A stretch of 64,000 nt of DNA from Pseudomonas fluorescens (GCF_003732425.1 NZ_MOBX01000013.1:558001-622000), one strand, 5' to 3'; shown: positions 19,997-29,525, numbered from the stretch's first letter. The notes: generated by a model from the sequence alone, not told the origin. A program made the numbers and translations.

Positions 19997-20974
19997 TCAT
20001 TCGAACCATTCCTGGCGTTCGTTGAAGGTGTGGTGGATGAGGTCGGTGAGGGTCTGCACCTCGGCCACATTCTGCGACTCGGCGTTGACCGCCAACCATG
20101 CCTGCAATTGCATGGGTTCCGCGAACAGCCCCGGCAGTGCGATCAGGCCACGGTCGAAGCGGCTCATGTACGCCGGCAGCAAACCGATGCACGCGCTGCA
20201 GCGAATCATCTCCAGCATCAACTCATAAGACTGCATCTGCACCACGCCGGCCAGGCGTTGTTCGACCAACTCATTCCACGGCCGGAAGCTGTCGATCTGG
20301 CGGTCGTGCTGCCATTGCACCAGCATGAAATCGGCGAGGTCGTCGGGTGTGTCCGGACGCGCGGTAACGCGGGAGTAGCGTTTGGCGATGTGTGGCAGGT
20401 AGTCGAGGCGCGCCAGCGCTTGCGGTTCACTGGTGGCGAAGGTCGGGCCGGGGTGTGGGGTTTCGCCATGGGCGAGCCAGAGCACGATGTCGGCGCTGAC
20501 CGCGCGCAGGGATAGTTCGCTGTCCAGCGCGATGATTTCCAGGCGCACACTGGCGTTGCGCCGCAGCAGGGCGATGAGGTCGCGGCCGAGAATGTCGTGG
20601 AGGATGGATTCGGCAACGGCGAGGCGAATCAGCGGTTGTTCGATCACCGGCAGTTTGCGTTCGTTGGCCAGCGCTATCAGTTTGGCCTGCAGTTGCTGGC
20701 CTTCGCGGGTGAGGCTCAGGGCGCTGCCCTGAAAGCTGAACAGGGTGTGTTGCAGTTCTTGTTCGAGCTGGGCCAGTTGTTTGCGCAGCAAAGTCGAGCG
20801 CACGTTGAGGCTGCGCGCAGCTTGCATGAAACAACCGCAGCGGGCGCTGACGAGGAAGTATTGCGCGATTTCGCTATCGATGGTGGCGGCGTGTGCGAGC
20901 CACGGTTCGCCGTGGTCGTGTGGCCAGTGGTAATCGGGGTTGCCCTGTCGTCCTGCGGGTTCGGTGAATGACAT
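19997..20974 (-). CDS. LysR-type transcriptional regulator
   Basis: This 325-residue regulator has an N-terminal winged helix at about residues 35-95 (AQYFLVSARCGCFMQAARSLNVRSTLLRKQLAQLEQEL is split here by the helix-turn-helix), followed by a substrate-binding domain. The recognition region departs from the LysR consensus (VRSTLLRKQ instead of VTQSAVSRQ), so it is a divergent member. The ATG at 20974 follows AGGGAG. It lies downstream of the PA0691-0699-like cluster, in the position PA0701 has in P. aeruginosa, and may regulate that cluster. Confidence 0.85.
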   Translation of the reverse strand: MSFTEPAGRQGNPDYHWPHDHGEPWLAHAATIDSEIAQYFLVSARCGCFMQAARSLNVRSTLLRKQLAQLEQELQHTLFSFQGSALSLTREGQQLQAKLIALANERKLPVIEQPLIRLAVAESILHDILGRDLIALLRRNASVRLEIIALDSELSLRAVSADIVLWLAHGETPHPGPTFATSEPQALARLDYLPHIAKRYSRVTARPDTPDDLADFMLVQWQHDRQIDSFRPWNELVEQRLAGVVQMQSYELMLEMIRCSACIGLLPAYMSRFDRGLIALPGLFAEPMQLQAWLAVNAESQNVAEVQTLTDLIHHTFNERQEWFE

Positions 20975-21020
20975 CGATGACTCCCTGTCGATCTTTGTAT
21001 TTATGAATATCCATGAATAC

Positions 21021-21116
21021 CCCTGTGGGAGCGAGCCTGCTCGCGAAAGCGGTGCGTCAGTCACCACAAGTTTTGGATGTGCAGACGCTTTCGCGAGCAG
21101 GCTCGCTCCCACAGGG
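21021..21116. repeat. REPIN
   Basis: A facing pair of CCCTGTGGGAGCGAGCCTGC REP units between the PPIase stop and the LysR start. Confidence 0.93.
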
Positions 21117-21134
21117 TTGGTGGTGGAGGTGAAA

Positions 21135-22082
21135 TCAGTGTTTTTCCTCCAGGACTTTATTGAGTTCAGCACCGTCAATGCTCAGCGTCGCGGTGTTGAG
21201 CATGCCGTCCAGATAGGCCTGGGCAATCTGCTCCTGCCGCTGCGCACGCAAGGCCTGGGTCAGTTGATCGCGCAACTCATCAAGGGTTGCGGCGCGCGCC
21301 GGTTGTTGTTCGGTGAGTTTGATCACGTGGAACCCGGCGGCGCTCTGAACAGGCTCGGAAACCGCGCCAACCTTGAGCCGCGCCACGGCGCCACGCACCT
21401 CCGGTACGAGTTGCTGCAACGGTTGCAGACCGGTATCGCCGCCACGTTCAGCGGTGACACGATCCTGCGAATATTGAGTCGCCAGTGCTGCAAACTCTGC
21501 CGGCGTCGCCTGCGCTTTCTTGCTCAGCTCAGTGGCCTGCTTGCGCACCGCGTCAAGACTCTGCGGATCATTCACCCCTAGGAAAATCTGGCTGACCCGG
21601 TACAACGCCGGTGTCTGCCAGTTCGCCTTGCCCGCGTCATAGGCCTGCTGCAACTCAGCCGCACTCGGGTAGTCCGCCGGCACCTGGCTGACCGAACGCA
21701 AGTAATCACGGAAGACAATCTGCTCAGTCGCCGCACGAGTCTGCCGCGCAACCTCCGGACGCTGCGCCCAGCCCTGCGCATCGGCCTGCTCCAACACCGC
21801 TTTCTCGGCCAGACGCGTGCGAATCCAGCGTTCCAGCGCCTCACGATTACCACGCAATTGCTCGCGGGTTTCCGGTGGGACTGTCGCCAGCAACGCCTGT
21901 AACTCTTCAGGCGAAACCTGCTGATTACCCAACCGCGCCACCGCCGGCCCCGTAGCAGCCGCCGTCACTGACGACGATTGCTGGGCGGCGACCGGGTCAC
22001 TGCCCGGCCGCACCACCAGCGCCACGGCCACCACCAACAGCGCCACTGCCGCAGCGCTGATCACCATGGCTGGCTTTTTCAC
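21135..22082 (-). CDS. Membrane-anchored parvulin peptidyl-prolyl isomerase
   Basis: This 315-residue envelope chaperone has an N-terminal anchor at about residues 7-25, a SurA-like helical region, and a parvulin domain at about 160-260. Core motifs are LYRVSQIFLG, SQDRVTAERGGDTG and GAVSEPVQSAAGFHVIKLTE. It would act in the periplasm, most likely on the outer-membrane proteins made by the same operon (TpsB, porin). It is the last gene of the nine-gene cluster, and its ATG overlaps the YbjN gene stop by four bases. It matches PA0699 in position. Confidence 0.9.
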   Translation of the reverse strand: MKKPAMVISAAAVALLVVAVALVVRPGSDPVAAQQSSSVTAAATGPAVARLGNQQVSPEELQALLATVPPETREQLRGNREALERWIRTRLAEKAVLEQADAQGWAQRPEVARQTRAATEQIVFRDYLRSVSQVPADYPSAAELQQAYDAGKANWQTPALYRVSQIFLGVNDPQSLDAVRKQATELSKKAQATPAEFAALATQYSQDRVTAERGGDTGLQPLQQLVPEVRGAVARLKVGAVSEPVQSAAGFHVIKLTEQQPARAATLDELRDQLTQALRAQRQEQIAQAYLDGMLNTATLSIDGAELNKVLEEKH

Positions 22083-22552
22083 AGCGCGACTTCCTCTTGC
22101 TCGGCGACGGCGACTTTAGCGGTCTGCGCGGCGGAACCGTTCTGGGTGAAATCACGCAGGTAGACGATGAATTCCTGCAGCAGGCGATCCCACAATTCCA
22201 GGTTGCCGCGCAGATGATCGTTGCTCACGCCCGCCGCCACGACCACGTCCATTTCCATCACCAGAAACTCGCCCTGCAACGACAAGCGCGCAAAACGGCG
22301 AGTGGCATTCCACTGCTCGGCCACACCCTGCGGCAACTCACCCTGCACCCGCAGCGCGCAGCTGAAAGTGAAATCGACGTAGCTGCCCTGCTCCACCGCC
22401 GGATTGCCGAAACGCACGGCGTAGCCGATGCCCTGGCTGGCGCTGAGCAACTGAACGATTCCGTTCTGTTCGGTCTGGTTGACGCGATAACCGGCAGCTT
22501 GCAGCACGTCGGTCAGGGATTGTGGCGATACGTGGCTGATCAATTGAGTCAT
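22079..22552 (-). CDS. YbjN-domain protein
   Basis: This 157-residue protein has the YbjN fold, opening with LTDVLQAAGYRV and containing FARLSLQGEFLVMEMDVVVAAGVSNDHLRGNLELWDRLL (an extended beta then helix pattern). YbjN proteins resemble type III secretion chaperones in fold, and E. coli YbjN affects motility and stress responses. Here it lies between the coiled-coil and PPIase genes. A chaperone-like role for the cluster is an inference. Confidence 0.8.
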   Translation of the reverse strand: MTQLISHVSPQSLTDVLQAAGYRVNQTEQNGIVQLLSASQGIGYAVRFGNPAVEQGSYVDFTFSCALRVQGELPQGVAEQWNATRRFARLSLQGEFLVMEMDVVVAAGVSNDHLRGNLELWDRLLQEFIVYLRDFTQNGSAAQTAKVAVAEQEEVAL

Positions 22553-22582
22553 TGTTTCTTCCTTGTTTATCAGTCTTTTAAA

Positions 22583-23212
22583 TCAGTGTGCGAGCGCGGC
22601 TTGCGGCGCGTCGAATTGGGTCTTGTAGAGGTCGTCGCCAAACCCCTGGGCCAGTTCTTCGAACTTGACCCGGGCGCTGCCCGCGAAGGGCTGGCGGATC
22701 TTCATCACCTCGGCCACGTCGATGTTTTCGTAGGCGCTGAGGATCTGCTTGGCGACGCCATACATCTGCTGATTCTTGACTGAACATTGCTGCACTTGTG
22801 TGTCACGTTCAGCCAATTGCGCCTGAAGCTTAGACCGTTCTGCTTCTTTGGCACGGGCCATGACCAGCAACTCGTCGTAAGCCTTTTTGAACTTGCCGGT
22901 CTGCTCAGCGCTGGCCGCCACTTGCGCCTGCGCCTGGCTGTGCAGACTCTGCTGCTGCCCGGCCAGTTGCTCAGCGAGGCCTTTGGTCTTGGCCAGTTCG
23001 GCGGTCAATTGCTTGATTTGCGCCTGCGCAGCCTTGACCTCGTTCTGCGCCGCCAGTTGCGCGGCGCTGGCCTGGGCCTGCTGACTTTGCAGAGCCTGCA
23101 ACTGTTGCGTGGTGCTGCGCAATTGCGTGCGCAGGCGTTCTTCCATGCCTTCGGCATTCGCCCCGGTGGCGATCAACAGCCCGAGCCCGAGCAACACAAA
23201 TCGCGTTTTCAT
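22583..23212 (-). CDS. Periplasmic coiled-coil protein of the TpsB/Exb cluster
   Basis: This 209-residue protein has a signal peptide (cleaved near GANA, residue 20), then a long Gln/Ala-rich coiled coil over residues 25-145. A short C-terminal globular part contains QQCSVKNQQMYGVAKQIL. It has no enzyme motif. It may act as a spacer or scaffold in the periplasm for the Exb/TonB-like machine encoded upstream; that is inferred from shape and place. It is 17 bases from the porin gene. Confidence 0.75.
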   Translation of the reverse strand: MKTRFVLLGLGLLIATGANAEGMEERLRTQLRSTTQQLQALQSQQAQASAAQLAAQNEVKAAQAQIKQLTAELAKTKGLAEQLAGQQQSLHSQAQAQVAASAEQTGKFKKAYDELLVMARAKEAERSKLQAQLAERDTQVQQCSVKNQQMYGVAKQILSAYENIDVAEVMKIRQPFAGSARVKFEELAQGFGDDLYKTQFDAPQAALAH

Positions 23213-23229
23213 AACCCTCTCCCGGCGCC

Positions 23230-24927
23230 TTAGAAGCGCGTGTTGATCTCAAGCTGCAAGACGTCGATGTCGAACGGTGCGCCGTACACCGCTTCGGTGC
23301 TCATCCAGCGACCGGTGGCGTAAACGTTCTTCGCCAGACCGTAGTTGCCGCCGATGAAATAACCCTTGGCGTTGGTGCCGCCGAGGTGGAACGACGAGTC
23401 GTTGAAACCGTCCGGCAAGGCGTCGGGCTGGATGTACTTGTAGCCGGCGAACATGTTCCAGTCGCCCTGCTTTTTCAGGTCAAGAGCGCTGCCGAGGGTG
23501 AACTGCACCATCCACGCATTGGCGCCGCTTTCGATGTCGCCGTTGCTGTCGAGGTTGTTGACGATCTGCCCGGCCGAACGCTTGCGCATATCGCCTTCGT
23601 CATACGAGAGGTTGTGGATGTAGTTGCCCTGGCTGCGCAGTTTGAAATCTTCTGGCAGGTCGGCATCCCAGACCACGTTCAGATCAAGCAGATTGAATTC
23701 AGAAGCAAGGCCAACAAACTGCGGCTGCGGCGTGGTGGTCGGGTTGAGCGGGTTCGGCGTGATGTCGCGCAGCAGGAACACGCTGTTGCCCTTCTGCATG
23801 AACGCCGCGCGGCTGCCGTCGCTGTCGCAACCCGGCGCGCCGGCCCACGGTTCGCAAGGGCTGGAGCGCTGGCCCTGAATGTCGTCGAAGCGGTAGTACG
23901 CCAGCGCACCTTTCAAGCGGTTGTTGCTGTTGATCGCCCACTTGGCGCCGATCTGCGCGCCGTACAGCCACTTGTTGTCGCTCTCTTCCTTGTCGAAGCC
24001 GTTGCTGCTGGCGGTGTCGTTGGTGTAATCCACCGGGAACGCGCCGACGGTGCCGAACACGCCCCAATCGCGATTGAGCTTGTGGTCGAAAATCGCTGCC
24101 ACGCCGTCGAAATTCAAATCGTTGGAATAAAGCATGTCGGTGGACATGAACGGGTTGGCGAAGCGCCCGCCGGTCAGGGTCAGCTCATCCGTAGGCTTCC
24201 AGTTCAGGTAGCCCTGATCGAGCCAGATGTCCTTTTTGGCGAAACCGCCACCGAGGCTTTGCGTGGTCGACACCGGGTTGTTGTCCGAGCCGGTGCCGAT
24301 GCGGATGCCGGCGGTCCATTGCGGCGAGATCTCCGCTTTCATGCCCAGTCGCGCACGAATGCGGAACTGATTGGTGCGATCCTCGCGGGTGTTGAGCAGC
24401 GGCGGCAGGTTGGTGCTGCTGTTCGGGTTAACGTCGTACGGGCCGTTGTTGTTGAGCTTGGCGAAGTCGACGATCTCGTTGCTGTTGCTGTCCGAGTAGT
24501 AGCGCGATTCGTCGCGCAGGCGAATGTCGCCGTCGAAACTGATGCGCGCAGCCCATTCCGGGAAACTGTTGGGCGCGGCCCAGTTTTCCTGTTTGGCGGT
24601 GGCCATGACTTCGGCTTTGACCTGATCGCGGATCTGGTCGCGCACCGCTGCCGGCACGTATTGCACGCGGACATCGCCCGGCGCCGCGACCGGCCCGGCC
24701 GCGACTGCGGTAGACGCGGCGGCCTGTTTGGCCTGGGCCGCTTCGTTCTGCGCCTGAGCGATCAGCGCATCAGCCTTGTCCTGTTTCAGAATGCCCTGCT
24801 CAACCAGCAAGCGGATCAGATTGATCGTGGCGTTTTCCGAGGGCGCAGGCGCTGCCACGGCCTGACCGACCAGGGTCGCAATGACCATGCCGACCGCCAG
24901 GGACAATCGATTCACATTGGAAATCAT
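23230..24927 (-). CDS. Putative porin (Porin_5-type outer-membrane beta-barrel)
   Basis: This 565-residue protein has a signal peptide ending near VGQAVAAPAP, and an N-terminal segment rich in Ala/Gln that may form a periplasmic helical region (LVEQGILKQDKADALIAQAQ). A beta-barrel follows (FDGDIRLRDESRYY, RNQFRIRARLG-like strands) and ends in the aromatic terminus INTRF. It matches the 'putative porin' family. The ATG at 24927 follows AAAAGGAG; a GTG two codons earlier is possible. Within this operon it could be the outer-membrane partner energised by the TonB-like protein. Confidence 0.85.
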   Translation of the reverse strand: MISNVNRLSLAVGMVIATLVGQAVAAPAPSENATINLIRLLVEQGILKQDKADALIAQAQNEAAQAKQAAASTAVAAGPVAAPGDVRVQYVPAAVRDQIRDQVKAEVMATAKQENWAAPNSFPEWAARISFDGDIRLRDESRYYSDSNSNEIVDFAKLNNNGPYDVNPNSSTNLPPLLNTREDRTNQFRIRARLGMKAEISPQWTAGIRIGTGSDNNPVSTTQSLGGGFAKKDIWLDQGYLNWKPTDELTLTGGRFANPFMSTDMLYSNDLNFDGVAAIFDHKLNRDWGVFGTVGAFPVDYTNDTASSNGFDKEESDNKWLYGAQIGAKWAINSNNRLKGALAYYRFDDIQGQRSSPCEPWAGAPGCDSDGSRAAFMQKGNSVFLLRDITPNPLNPTTTPQPQFVGLASEFNLLDLNVVWDADLPEDFKLRSQGNYIHNLSYDEGDMRKRSAGQIVNNLDSNGDIESGANAWMVQFTLGSALDLKKQGDWNMFAGYKYIQPDALPDGFNDSSFHLGGTNAKGYFIGGNYGLAKNVYATGRWMSTEAVYGAPFDIDVLQLEINTRF

Positions 24928-24967
24928 CTGCACACAACTCCTTTTGGCAAAGCTTTAAAAGTGGGGA

Positions 24968-25672
24968 TTAACCTGGACGCCGCCCTTGCAGGGACAGGCG
25001 CACAGGCAAGGTGATGGAGGCCGGTGGCCGTTCGCTCAGCGCCGGCGCACCGCGCAACGCGGCCAGCACTTGCGTATCAATCTCGGGGTTGCCACTGGAC
25101 TTGATCAGCTCGACGCGAGTGATCTCGCCGACGCTGCTCAGCCAGACATCGGCCTGCAAAGAGAACGCGAGGTTGCGCAGCTCGGGGTTCTCGCGCAGCA
25201 AGCGCTGGAAGGTGAACGCCAGAAACTGGCTGTACGTCCCCGTGCCCAGACGCCCGCCACCGGCGCCGGCCATGCCACCGCCCTTGCCCGCGCCGATGTT
25301 GAAGGCGTCGTTGCCAGACTGCGCATCACCGTCCATTTGCATCGGGTTGGCCAGATCGTCCGCCGGCGATGGCGGCGCTTCCTCTTCGGGCTTGACCTCT
25401 TCCGGTTCCGGCGTTGGCTCAGGCTCGACGACTTTTTCTTCCACCGGGGTTTCCGGCTCCGGCGGTTTTTCCGGTGGCGGTGGTGGCGGTGGTGGCAACG
25501 GAATGATCGTCGGCACCTTCGGCGCTTCGCGGCGGATGCCGCTCATGTCGTTGGCCCATTGCCAGAGGAGCCACGCGGCGAGCGCGCCGATCAGCAATCC
25601 GGCGCCCCACTTCGCGTAACGCAGCGCCGGCCTCTTCAACGGCAGCGGCTCGATCGGGAGTTGTGCGGTCAT
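24968..25672 (-). CDS. TonB-like energy-transducing protein
   Basis: This 234-residue protein has TonB architecture: a cytoplasmic start, one membrane helix at about residues 23-41, and a Pro/Glu-rich stretch with a run of eight prolines and repeated PEP/EPE. A C-terminal domain (about 150-230) contains ADVWLSSVGEITRVELIKSSGNPEIDTQVLAAL. It lies four bases after exbD. The TonB box partner is unknown; the porin and TpsB of the same operon are candidates. Confidence 0.87.
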   Translation of the reverse strand: MTAQLPIEPLPLKRPALRYAKWGAGLLIGALAAWLLWQWANDMSGIRREAPKVPTIIPLPPPPPPPPEKPPEPETPVEEKVVEPEPTPEPEEVKPEEEAPPSPADDLANPMQMDGDAQSGNDAFNIGAGKGGGMAGAGGGRLGTGTYSQFLAFTFQRLLRENPELRNLAFSLQADVWLSSVGEITRVELIKSSGNPEIDTQVLAALRGAPALSERPPASITLPVRLSLQGRRPG

Positions 25673-25675
25673 GAC

Positions 25676-26101
25676 TCAGCCCTGACTCGGTTTGCCGGTG
25701 ACGAGACCGACCTGGGACAGTTCGAGCCGGCGCAACAGATCCAGCACTTCAATGACTTTCTGGTACTGCACCGTCGCATCGCCGCGCACGATCACCGGGA
25801 AATCCGGGCTCTGCGCTTTCTCGATGCGCAGGCGTTCTTCCAGCTCAGCCAGGGTCACCGGGTAGGCATCGAGGAACACCTGACCGCCGTCGTTGACCGA
25901 GATCGCCTTGGTCTTGGCCTCGGACAGCGAGACGGATGCGCTGGCCTTGGGCAGGTTGATCTGGATCCCGGAAACCTGCGCGGTGGCGGTGAGGATGAAC
26001 ATCACCAGCACGACCATCAGCACGTCGACCAGCGGGGTGATGTTGATGCTGTCCACCGCGGCATCGTCATCATCGTCATGGGAGGCATTTACAGACGCCA
26101 T
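25676..26101 (-). CDS. exbD: ExbD/TolR-family proton-channel subunit
   Basis: This 141-residue protein has a short cytoplasmic N terminus, one membrane helix (INITPLVDVLMVVLVMFILTA, split at about residue 30) with the conserved channel aspartate in PLVDV, and a periplasmic domain. It works with ExbB to use the proton gradient. It follows the ExbB-fusion gene by 11 bases. P. aeruginosa PA0694 (ExbD2) has the same position. Confidence 0.92.
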   Translation of the reverse strand: MASVNASHDDDDDAAVDSINITPLVDVLMVVLVMFILTATAQVSGIQINLPKASASVSLSEAKTKAISVNDGGQVFLDAYPVTLAELEERLRIEKAQSPDFPVIVRGDATVQYQKVIEVLDLLRRLELSQVGLVTGKPSQG

Positions 26102-26112
26102 GGCAGTGTTCC

Positions 26113-27912
26113 TCAGGCCGGTACGGAGTGGTTGGCGTGATGGCCGCGCTGATGCGCCGCCTCACTGAACTGGCTCTCGCCGTGCATCTCCGCCAGACGG
26201 GTGATGAACTCATCGACGAACACGCGCATGTCGGCGCTGACTTCCTTGTTGCGGGTGATCAGGCGGTTGTAGCCAAACAACGCCGGGATCGCGACGAACA
26301 GGCCCATCGCCGTGGCCAGCAACGCGGCGGCCATACCGGGAGCGATGGCGTTGATATTGACGTCGCCGGCCATCGCCGTGCCGAGGAACACCACCATGAT
26401 CCCCAGCACCGTGCCGAGCAGGCCGATGTACGGGCCGCCGGCGATGGCGTTGGACAGGGTCGAGAGTTTCGAACTCAATTGCTGGTTTTCGCGGGTGCGC
26501 ACGCCGTCCATGGAGCAGCGGATGGCTTCGATGGTCGCCGCTGACACCGACGAGGTATCGGCGCCCTGCTCGCGGCGGGTGCGGATTTCTTTCACCGCCA
26601 CCAGGTACAGGCGCCACAGCGACGAATGCTGCAAGCGTTGGGCGAGTTGCGCGTCGTCGGCGAACATCTCCAGACGTGTGCCGACTTTGGCGAACTGCAC
26701 GCGGAAGTCTTCGTTGGCGGCCGTCACGCGGCTGAGGCTGCGGTTCTTGCGCAGCATGATGATCCACGACTGGAACATCATCAGCACCAGCACGGCGATG
26801 ATCACCCAGGCGTCGATCGGCACGGCGTTGAGCAGGAAGCCAAGGCTGCCGAAACCGAAACCGGATTGCTCTTCATCGACGCCGTAAGCGACCAGTTTCG
26901 ACTCGGCGCCCTGCGAGGTAGCGTCGGCCAGCAACAGCGGCGCAGGACGGGCGACTTTCGACAGGCGCAATTCATCGATAGCGCCCACGAACGGCTGAAA
27001 AGGACCTTCGTGCACGTCAGCGCCGATCGCCATGATCGAGTTGAACGCTGGCATCGCCTGAGCAAGGCTCGCGCCTTCGCGGCCATTGATGTACAGGGTG
27101 ACTTTGGAACCCTCAGCGGTCAGCGCAACGTGCTGCCATTGGCCGGGATTCAGCGCTTGTGTGGCAACGGCACGTTGGCCATCGATCTCCACAAACGGCA
27201 CGCCTTGGTTGGCACCGATCAGCAAGCTGCTGGCGCCTTCGCGACGGGCGAGAATCAATTGTTCACCACTGGCCTGATCCAGACGCAACCAGGCACTGAA
27301 GGTGAACGCGCTGCCAGCGTTGTGTTGCAACGAGGGGCTGGCCGGCAGCAACAACGGCTGGCCGCTGAACTGCAAGGCGCGCCCGACCACGCCGTCAATC
27401 GCCGCACCAGTGGCGCTCTGCGCGGTGTTGCCGTACGCGGTGGTGTCTTTGGCCGGAGTGCCGGTGGCGCCGTCGAAGTGATAGAGCGCGGTGTAATTCG
27501 GATCAAACGTCAGTTGGCCGTTGCCGGTCGCCGGGGCCTTCTGATTGCCGTAATACATCCAGATGTCCTGGCGCTGACCGCCCTCGACATTCGGCACATC
27601 GACCCAGATCAGCGCCATGCCCATCAACGCATCAAAACTTTCGATCTGGTGGTTGAGCACGGTCTTGTCATCGGCCGCGACGAAACGCAAATCCGCGCCG
27701 TCTTCTTTCACCCCATCGAAGGTGAAATTGCCGGTGTGCAGGCGCACCAACAGCGCGGTGCGGCCGAGGGTCTGATTAATCGCCGCGCCTTGTGGCGTGG
27801 TGTCGACGGCGATCTGTTTGCGGTAATGCCAGTCGTCCTGCCACCAGGCCTGAGCCGTGGCCGGGAGCACGAAGCCCAGGCAGATCAACAACGAAAGGAA
27901 GAGGCGCTGCAT
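26113..27912 (-). CDS. exbB: ExbB/TolQ/MotA-family channel protein with periplasmic DUF2341 and LamG-like domains
   Basis: This 599-residue protein is much longer than normal ExbB (about 240). After a signal peptide (MQRLFLSLLICLGFVLPATA) comes a DUF2341-type domain (WWQDDWHYRKQIAV to about residue 125), then a concanavalin/LamG-like domain at about 150-310 (TALYHFDGATGTPAKDTTA, YINGREGASLAQAM). A membrane helix lies near 355. The ExbB proton-channel core at about 430-590 contains GPYIGLLGTVLGIM and AALLATAMGLFVAIPALFGYN. The start at 27912 follows AAGGAG. The periplasmic lectin-like part suggests a sensing or substrate-contact role, which is inference. PA0693 (ExbB2) is the positional counterpart. 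Confidence 0.88.
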   Translation of the reverse strand: MQRLFLSLLICLGFVLPATAQAWWQDDWHYRKQIAVDTTPQGAAINQTLGRTALLVRLHTGNFTFDGVKEDGADLRFVAADDKTVLNHQIESFDALMGMALIWVDVPNVEGGQRQDIWMYYGNQKAPATGNGQLTFDPNYTALYHFDGATGTPAKDTTAYGNTAQSATGAAIDGVVGRALQFSGQPLLLPASPSLQHNAGSAFTFSAWLRLDQASGEQLILARREGASSLLIGANQGVPFVEIDGQRAVATQALNPGQWQHVALTAEGSKVTLYINGREGASLAQAMPAFNSIMAIGADVHEGPFQPFVGAIDELRLSKVARPAPLLLADATSQGAESKLVAYGVDEEQSGFGFGSLGFLLNAVPIDAWVIIAVLVLMMFQSWIIMLRKNRSLSRVTAANEDFRVQFAKVGTRLEMFADDAQLAQRLQHSSLWRLYLVAVKEIRTRREQGADTSSVSAATIEAIRCSMDGVRTRENQQLSSKLSTLSNAIAGGPYIGLLGTVLGIMVVFLGTAMAGDVNINAIAPGMAAALLATAMGLFVAIPALFGYNRLITRNKEVSADMRVFVDEFITRLAEMHGESQFSEAAHQRGHHANHSVPA

Positions 27913-27926
27913 GAACGTGCTCCTTG

Positions 27927-29525
27927 TCAGAAAGTGGCTTGAAGGTTGAAGTGCAGGCGCGATTCCTGTTTCGAGGTGTTCGGCCCTTCGAGTAGCGGAT
28001 AGCCCCAGTCGAGGCTGCCGGACAGCCATTTGCTCAGGCTGGCGCGGGTGCCGAGGCCGACGCTGGCCAGGGCGTAATTGGCGTCCTGGTCCGGCAGTTC
28101 ATCGCGCAGATACAGTTGCGCGCCTTCGGCGAAGGCGTAGAAACGCCAGTCCTGCATCCACGTGCCGGCGTACTTGGCCAGCGATGGCGTGCGCAGTTCC
28201 TGGCTGAGCAGCAAGCCGTCGTCACCGGTGCGTTCGGCGGCCAGATAGCCTCGTACCGAGGTCGCGCCGCCAGCGGAGAATTGCTCGTTGGAAACCAGTG
28301 GCCCGGACGCCAATTGGAACGCGGCTTTGCTTGCGCTTTGCCAGTTGCTGTCGAAGGTCCAGGTGTAATTCGTATCGCCCTTGAGCACGGCAAAACTCGG
28401 TTTGGCGCGGTAGCGTTTGTAGTCGAAGTCTTCGTCGGAACTGCCGTAGCCGAAAATGCTGCGAGTGGCGGCGACCAGGCTCAGGCCAAGGCCGAGCTGG
28501 CTCTTCTCGCTGTAGCGATAACCGTTGTAGGCAAAGGTGAATGGCGCGTATTGCAAAGGGACTTTGTCGCTCTCGCCGGACAGGGTCAGGCGTTCGTCGA
28601 AGTCCTTGAAGTCGATGCCGGCCGACAGTGAGTTCGACCAGTTGCCGCTCGACGGCAGCGTGTAAATCGCCGAGACGCCGTAGCTGTGGCCCTTGCCGAG
28701 CACGTTACTGCCGCCAATGGTGGCGACGTTGCTGTCGGACTGGTAACCGGAGAACTGCACGCTCCAGCGCTCGGTCAGCGGCGCTGTGTAGGAACCCGAC
28801 CAGACCTTGGCGTTGTCGGTGTCCTGTGGCGCGGTGAAGTAAGTCAGGTTGATGCTATGGCCGAGTTGCCAGAGGTTGTTGTAACCGAGGCTGGTGACGG
28901 TGCGCAGCTTTTCGGTGTCGGCGCTGTAGTCGTTGTTGAGGCCGACGCTGGCGGTCCACGGGTTCTGGTCTTCGACCTGCAAATCGACGTCCATGGTGCC
29001 GGGGCGCTGACCTTCGCGCACCAGCGGCATCACTTGCCGGCCCGGGGTTTTATTGAGCTGCGCGAGTTCGCCCTGAACCTTGGCGAAATCCGGTACTTCG
29101 CCTTCCTGGAGCGCCGGCACGTTGTCGCGGATGTCCAGCGGCGAATAGTGTTTGGCGCCGACCACACGCACACGACCGACCTTGGTTTCGCTGACTTGCA
29201 GATAAACGATGCCGTCGGCCACGGCTTGCTCCGGCAGCTCGACGAACACCGATTGATAGCCGCGCTCCTGATAGGCTTTTTGCAACGCGTCGCGCGCACC
29301 TTCGATGTCGCTGAGGGCTTTTTGCGGGCCGAGAAACGGGTACACCGCTTCTTCGATCGCCCGCGCATCGAGCACGGTGTTGCCGCGCACGAAGTATTCG
29401 TTGACGTCGACCAGGCGCTGCGCCGCCGCGCTTTCGGCAGCCTCTTCGGCCAATGCCGGCTGCGCGCCCGCCGTCACCAGCAGCCAGCCCCACAGCGCCA
29501 GCCGTGACTTGAAAATCGGTTCCAC
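27927..29525 (-). CDS. TpsB-type outer-membrane transporter (ShlB/FhaC/HecB family, PdtB-like)
   Basis: This 532-residue two-partner-secretion transporter begins with a GTG at 29525 behind AGGGGGTAGT and a signal peptide ending PALA. POTRA domains follow (VNEYFVRGNTVLDARAIEEAVYPFLG; VSETKVGRVRVVGAKHYS), then a 16-strand barrel with the SVGLNNDYS and GATSVRGYL motifs, ending in a terminal Phe. It would export a large TpsA protein with an N-terminal TPS domain, but no such gene is in this window. A longer frame to 29624 lacks a signal peptide and runs into phdA. PA0692 (PdtB) has the same position. Confidence 0.88.
   Translation of the reverse strand: MEPIFKSRLALWGWLLVTAGAQPALAEEAAESAAAQRLVDVNEYFVRGNTVLDARAIEEAVYPFLGPQKALSDIEGARDALQKAYQERGYQSVFVELPEQAVADGIVYLQVSETKVGRVRVVGAKHYSPLDIRDNVPALQEGEVPDFAKVQGELAQLNKTPGRQVMPLVREGQRPGTMDVDLQVEDQNPWTASVGLNNDYSADTEKLRTVTSLGYNNLWQLGHSINLTYFTAPQDTDNAKVWSGSYTAPLTERWSVQFSGYQSDSNVATIGGSNVLGKGHSYGVSAIYTLPSSGNWSNSLSAGIDFKDFDERLTLSGESDKVPLQYAPFTFAYNGYRYSEKSQLGLGLSLVAATRSIFGYGSSDEDFDYKRYRAKPSFAVLKGDTNYTWTFDSNWQSASKAAFQLASGPLVSNEQFSAGGATSVRGYLAAERTGDDGLLLSQELRTPSLAKYAGTWMQDWRFYAFAEGAQLYLRDELPDQDANYALASVGLGTRASLSKWLSGSLDWGYPLLEGPNTSKQESRLHFNLQATF

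Noticed and set aside
23386..25014. 542-codon plus-strand frame opposite the porin gene
   Set aside because: It is antisense of the porin, with no motifs and no Shine-Dalgarno; the minus strand encodes a clear barrel protein with a signal peptide.
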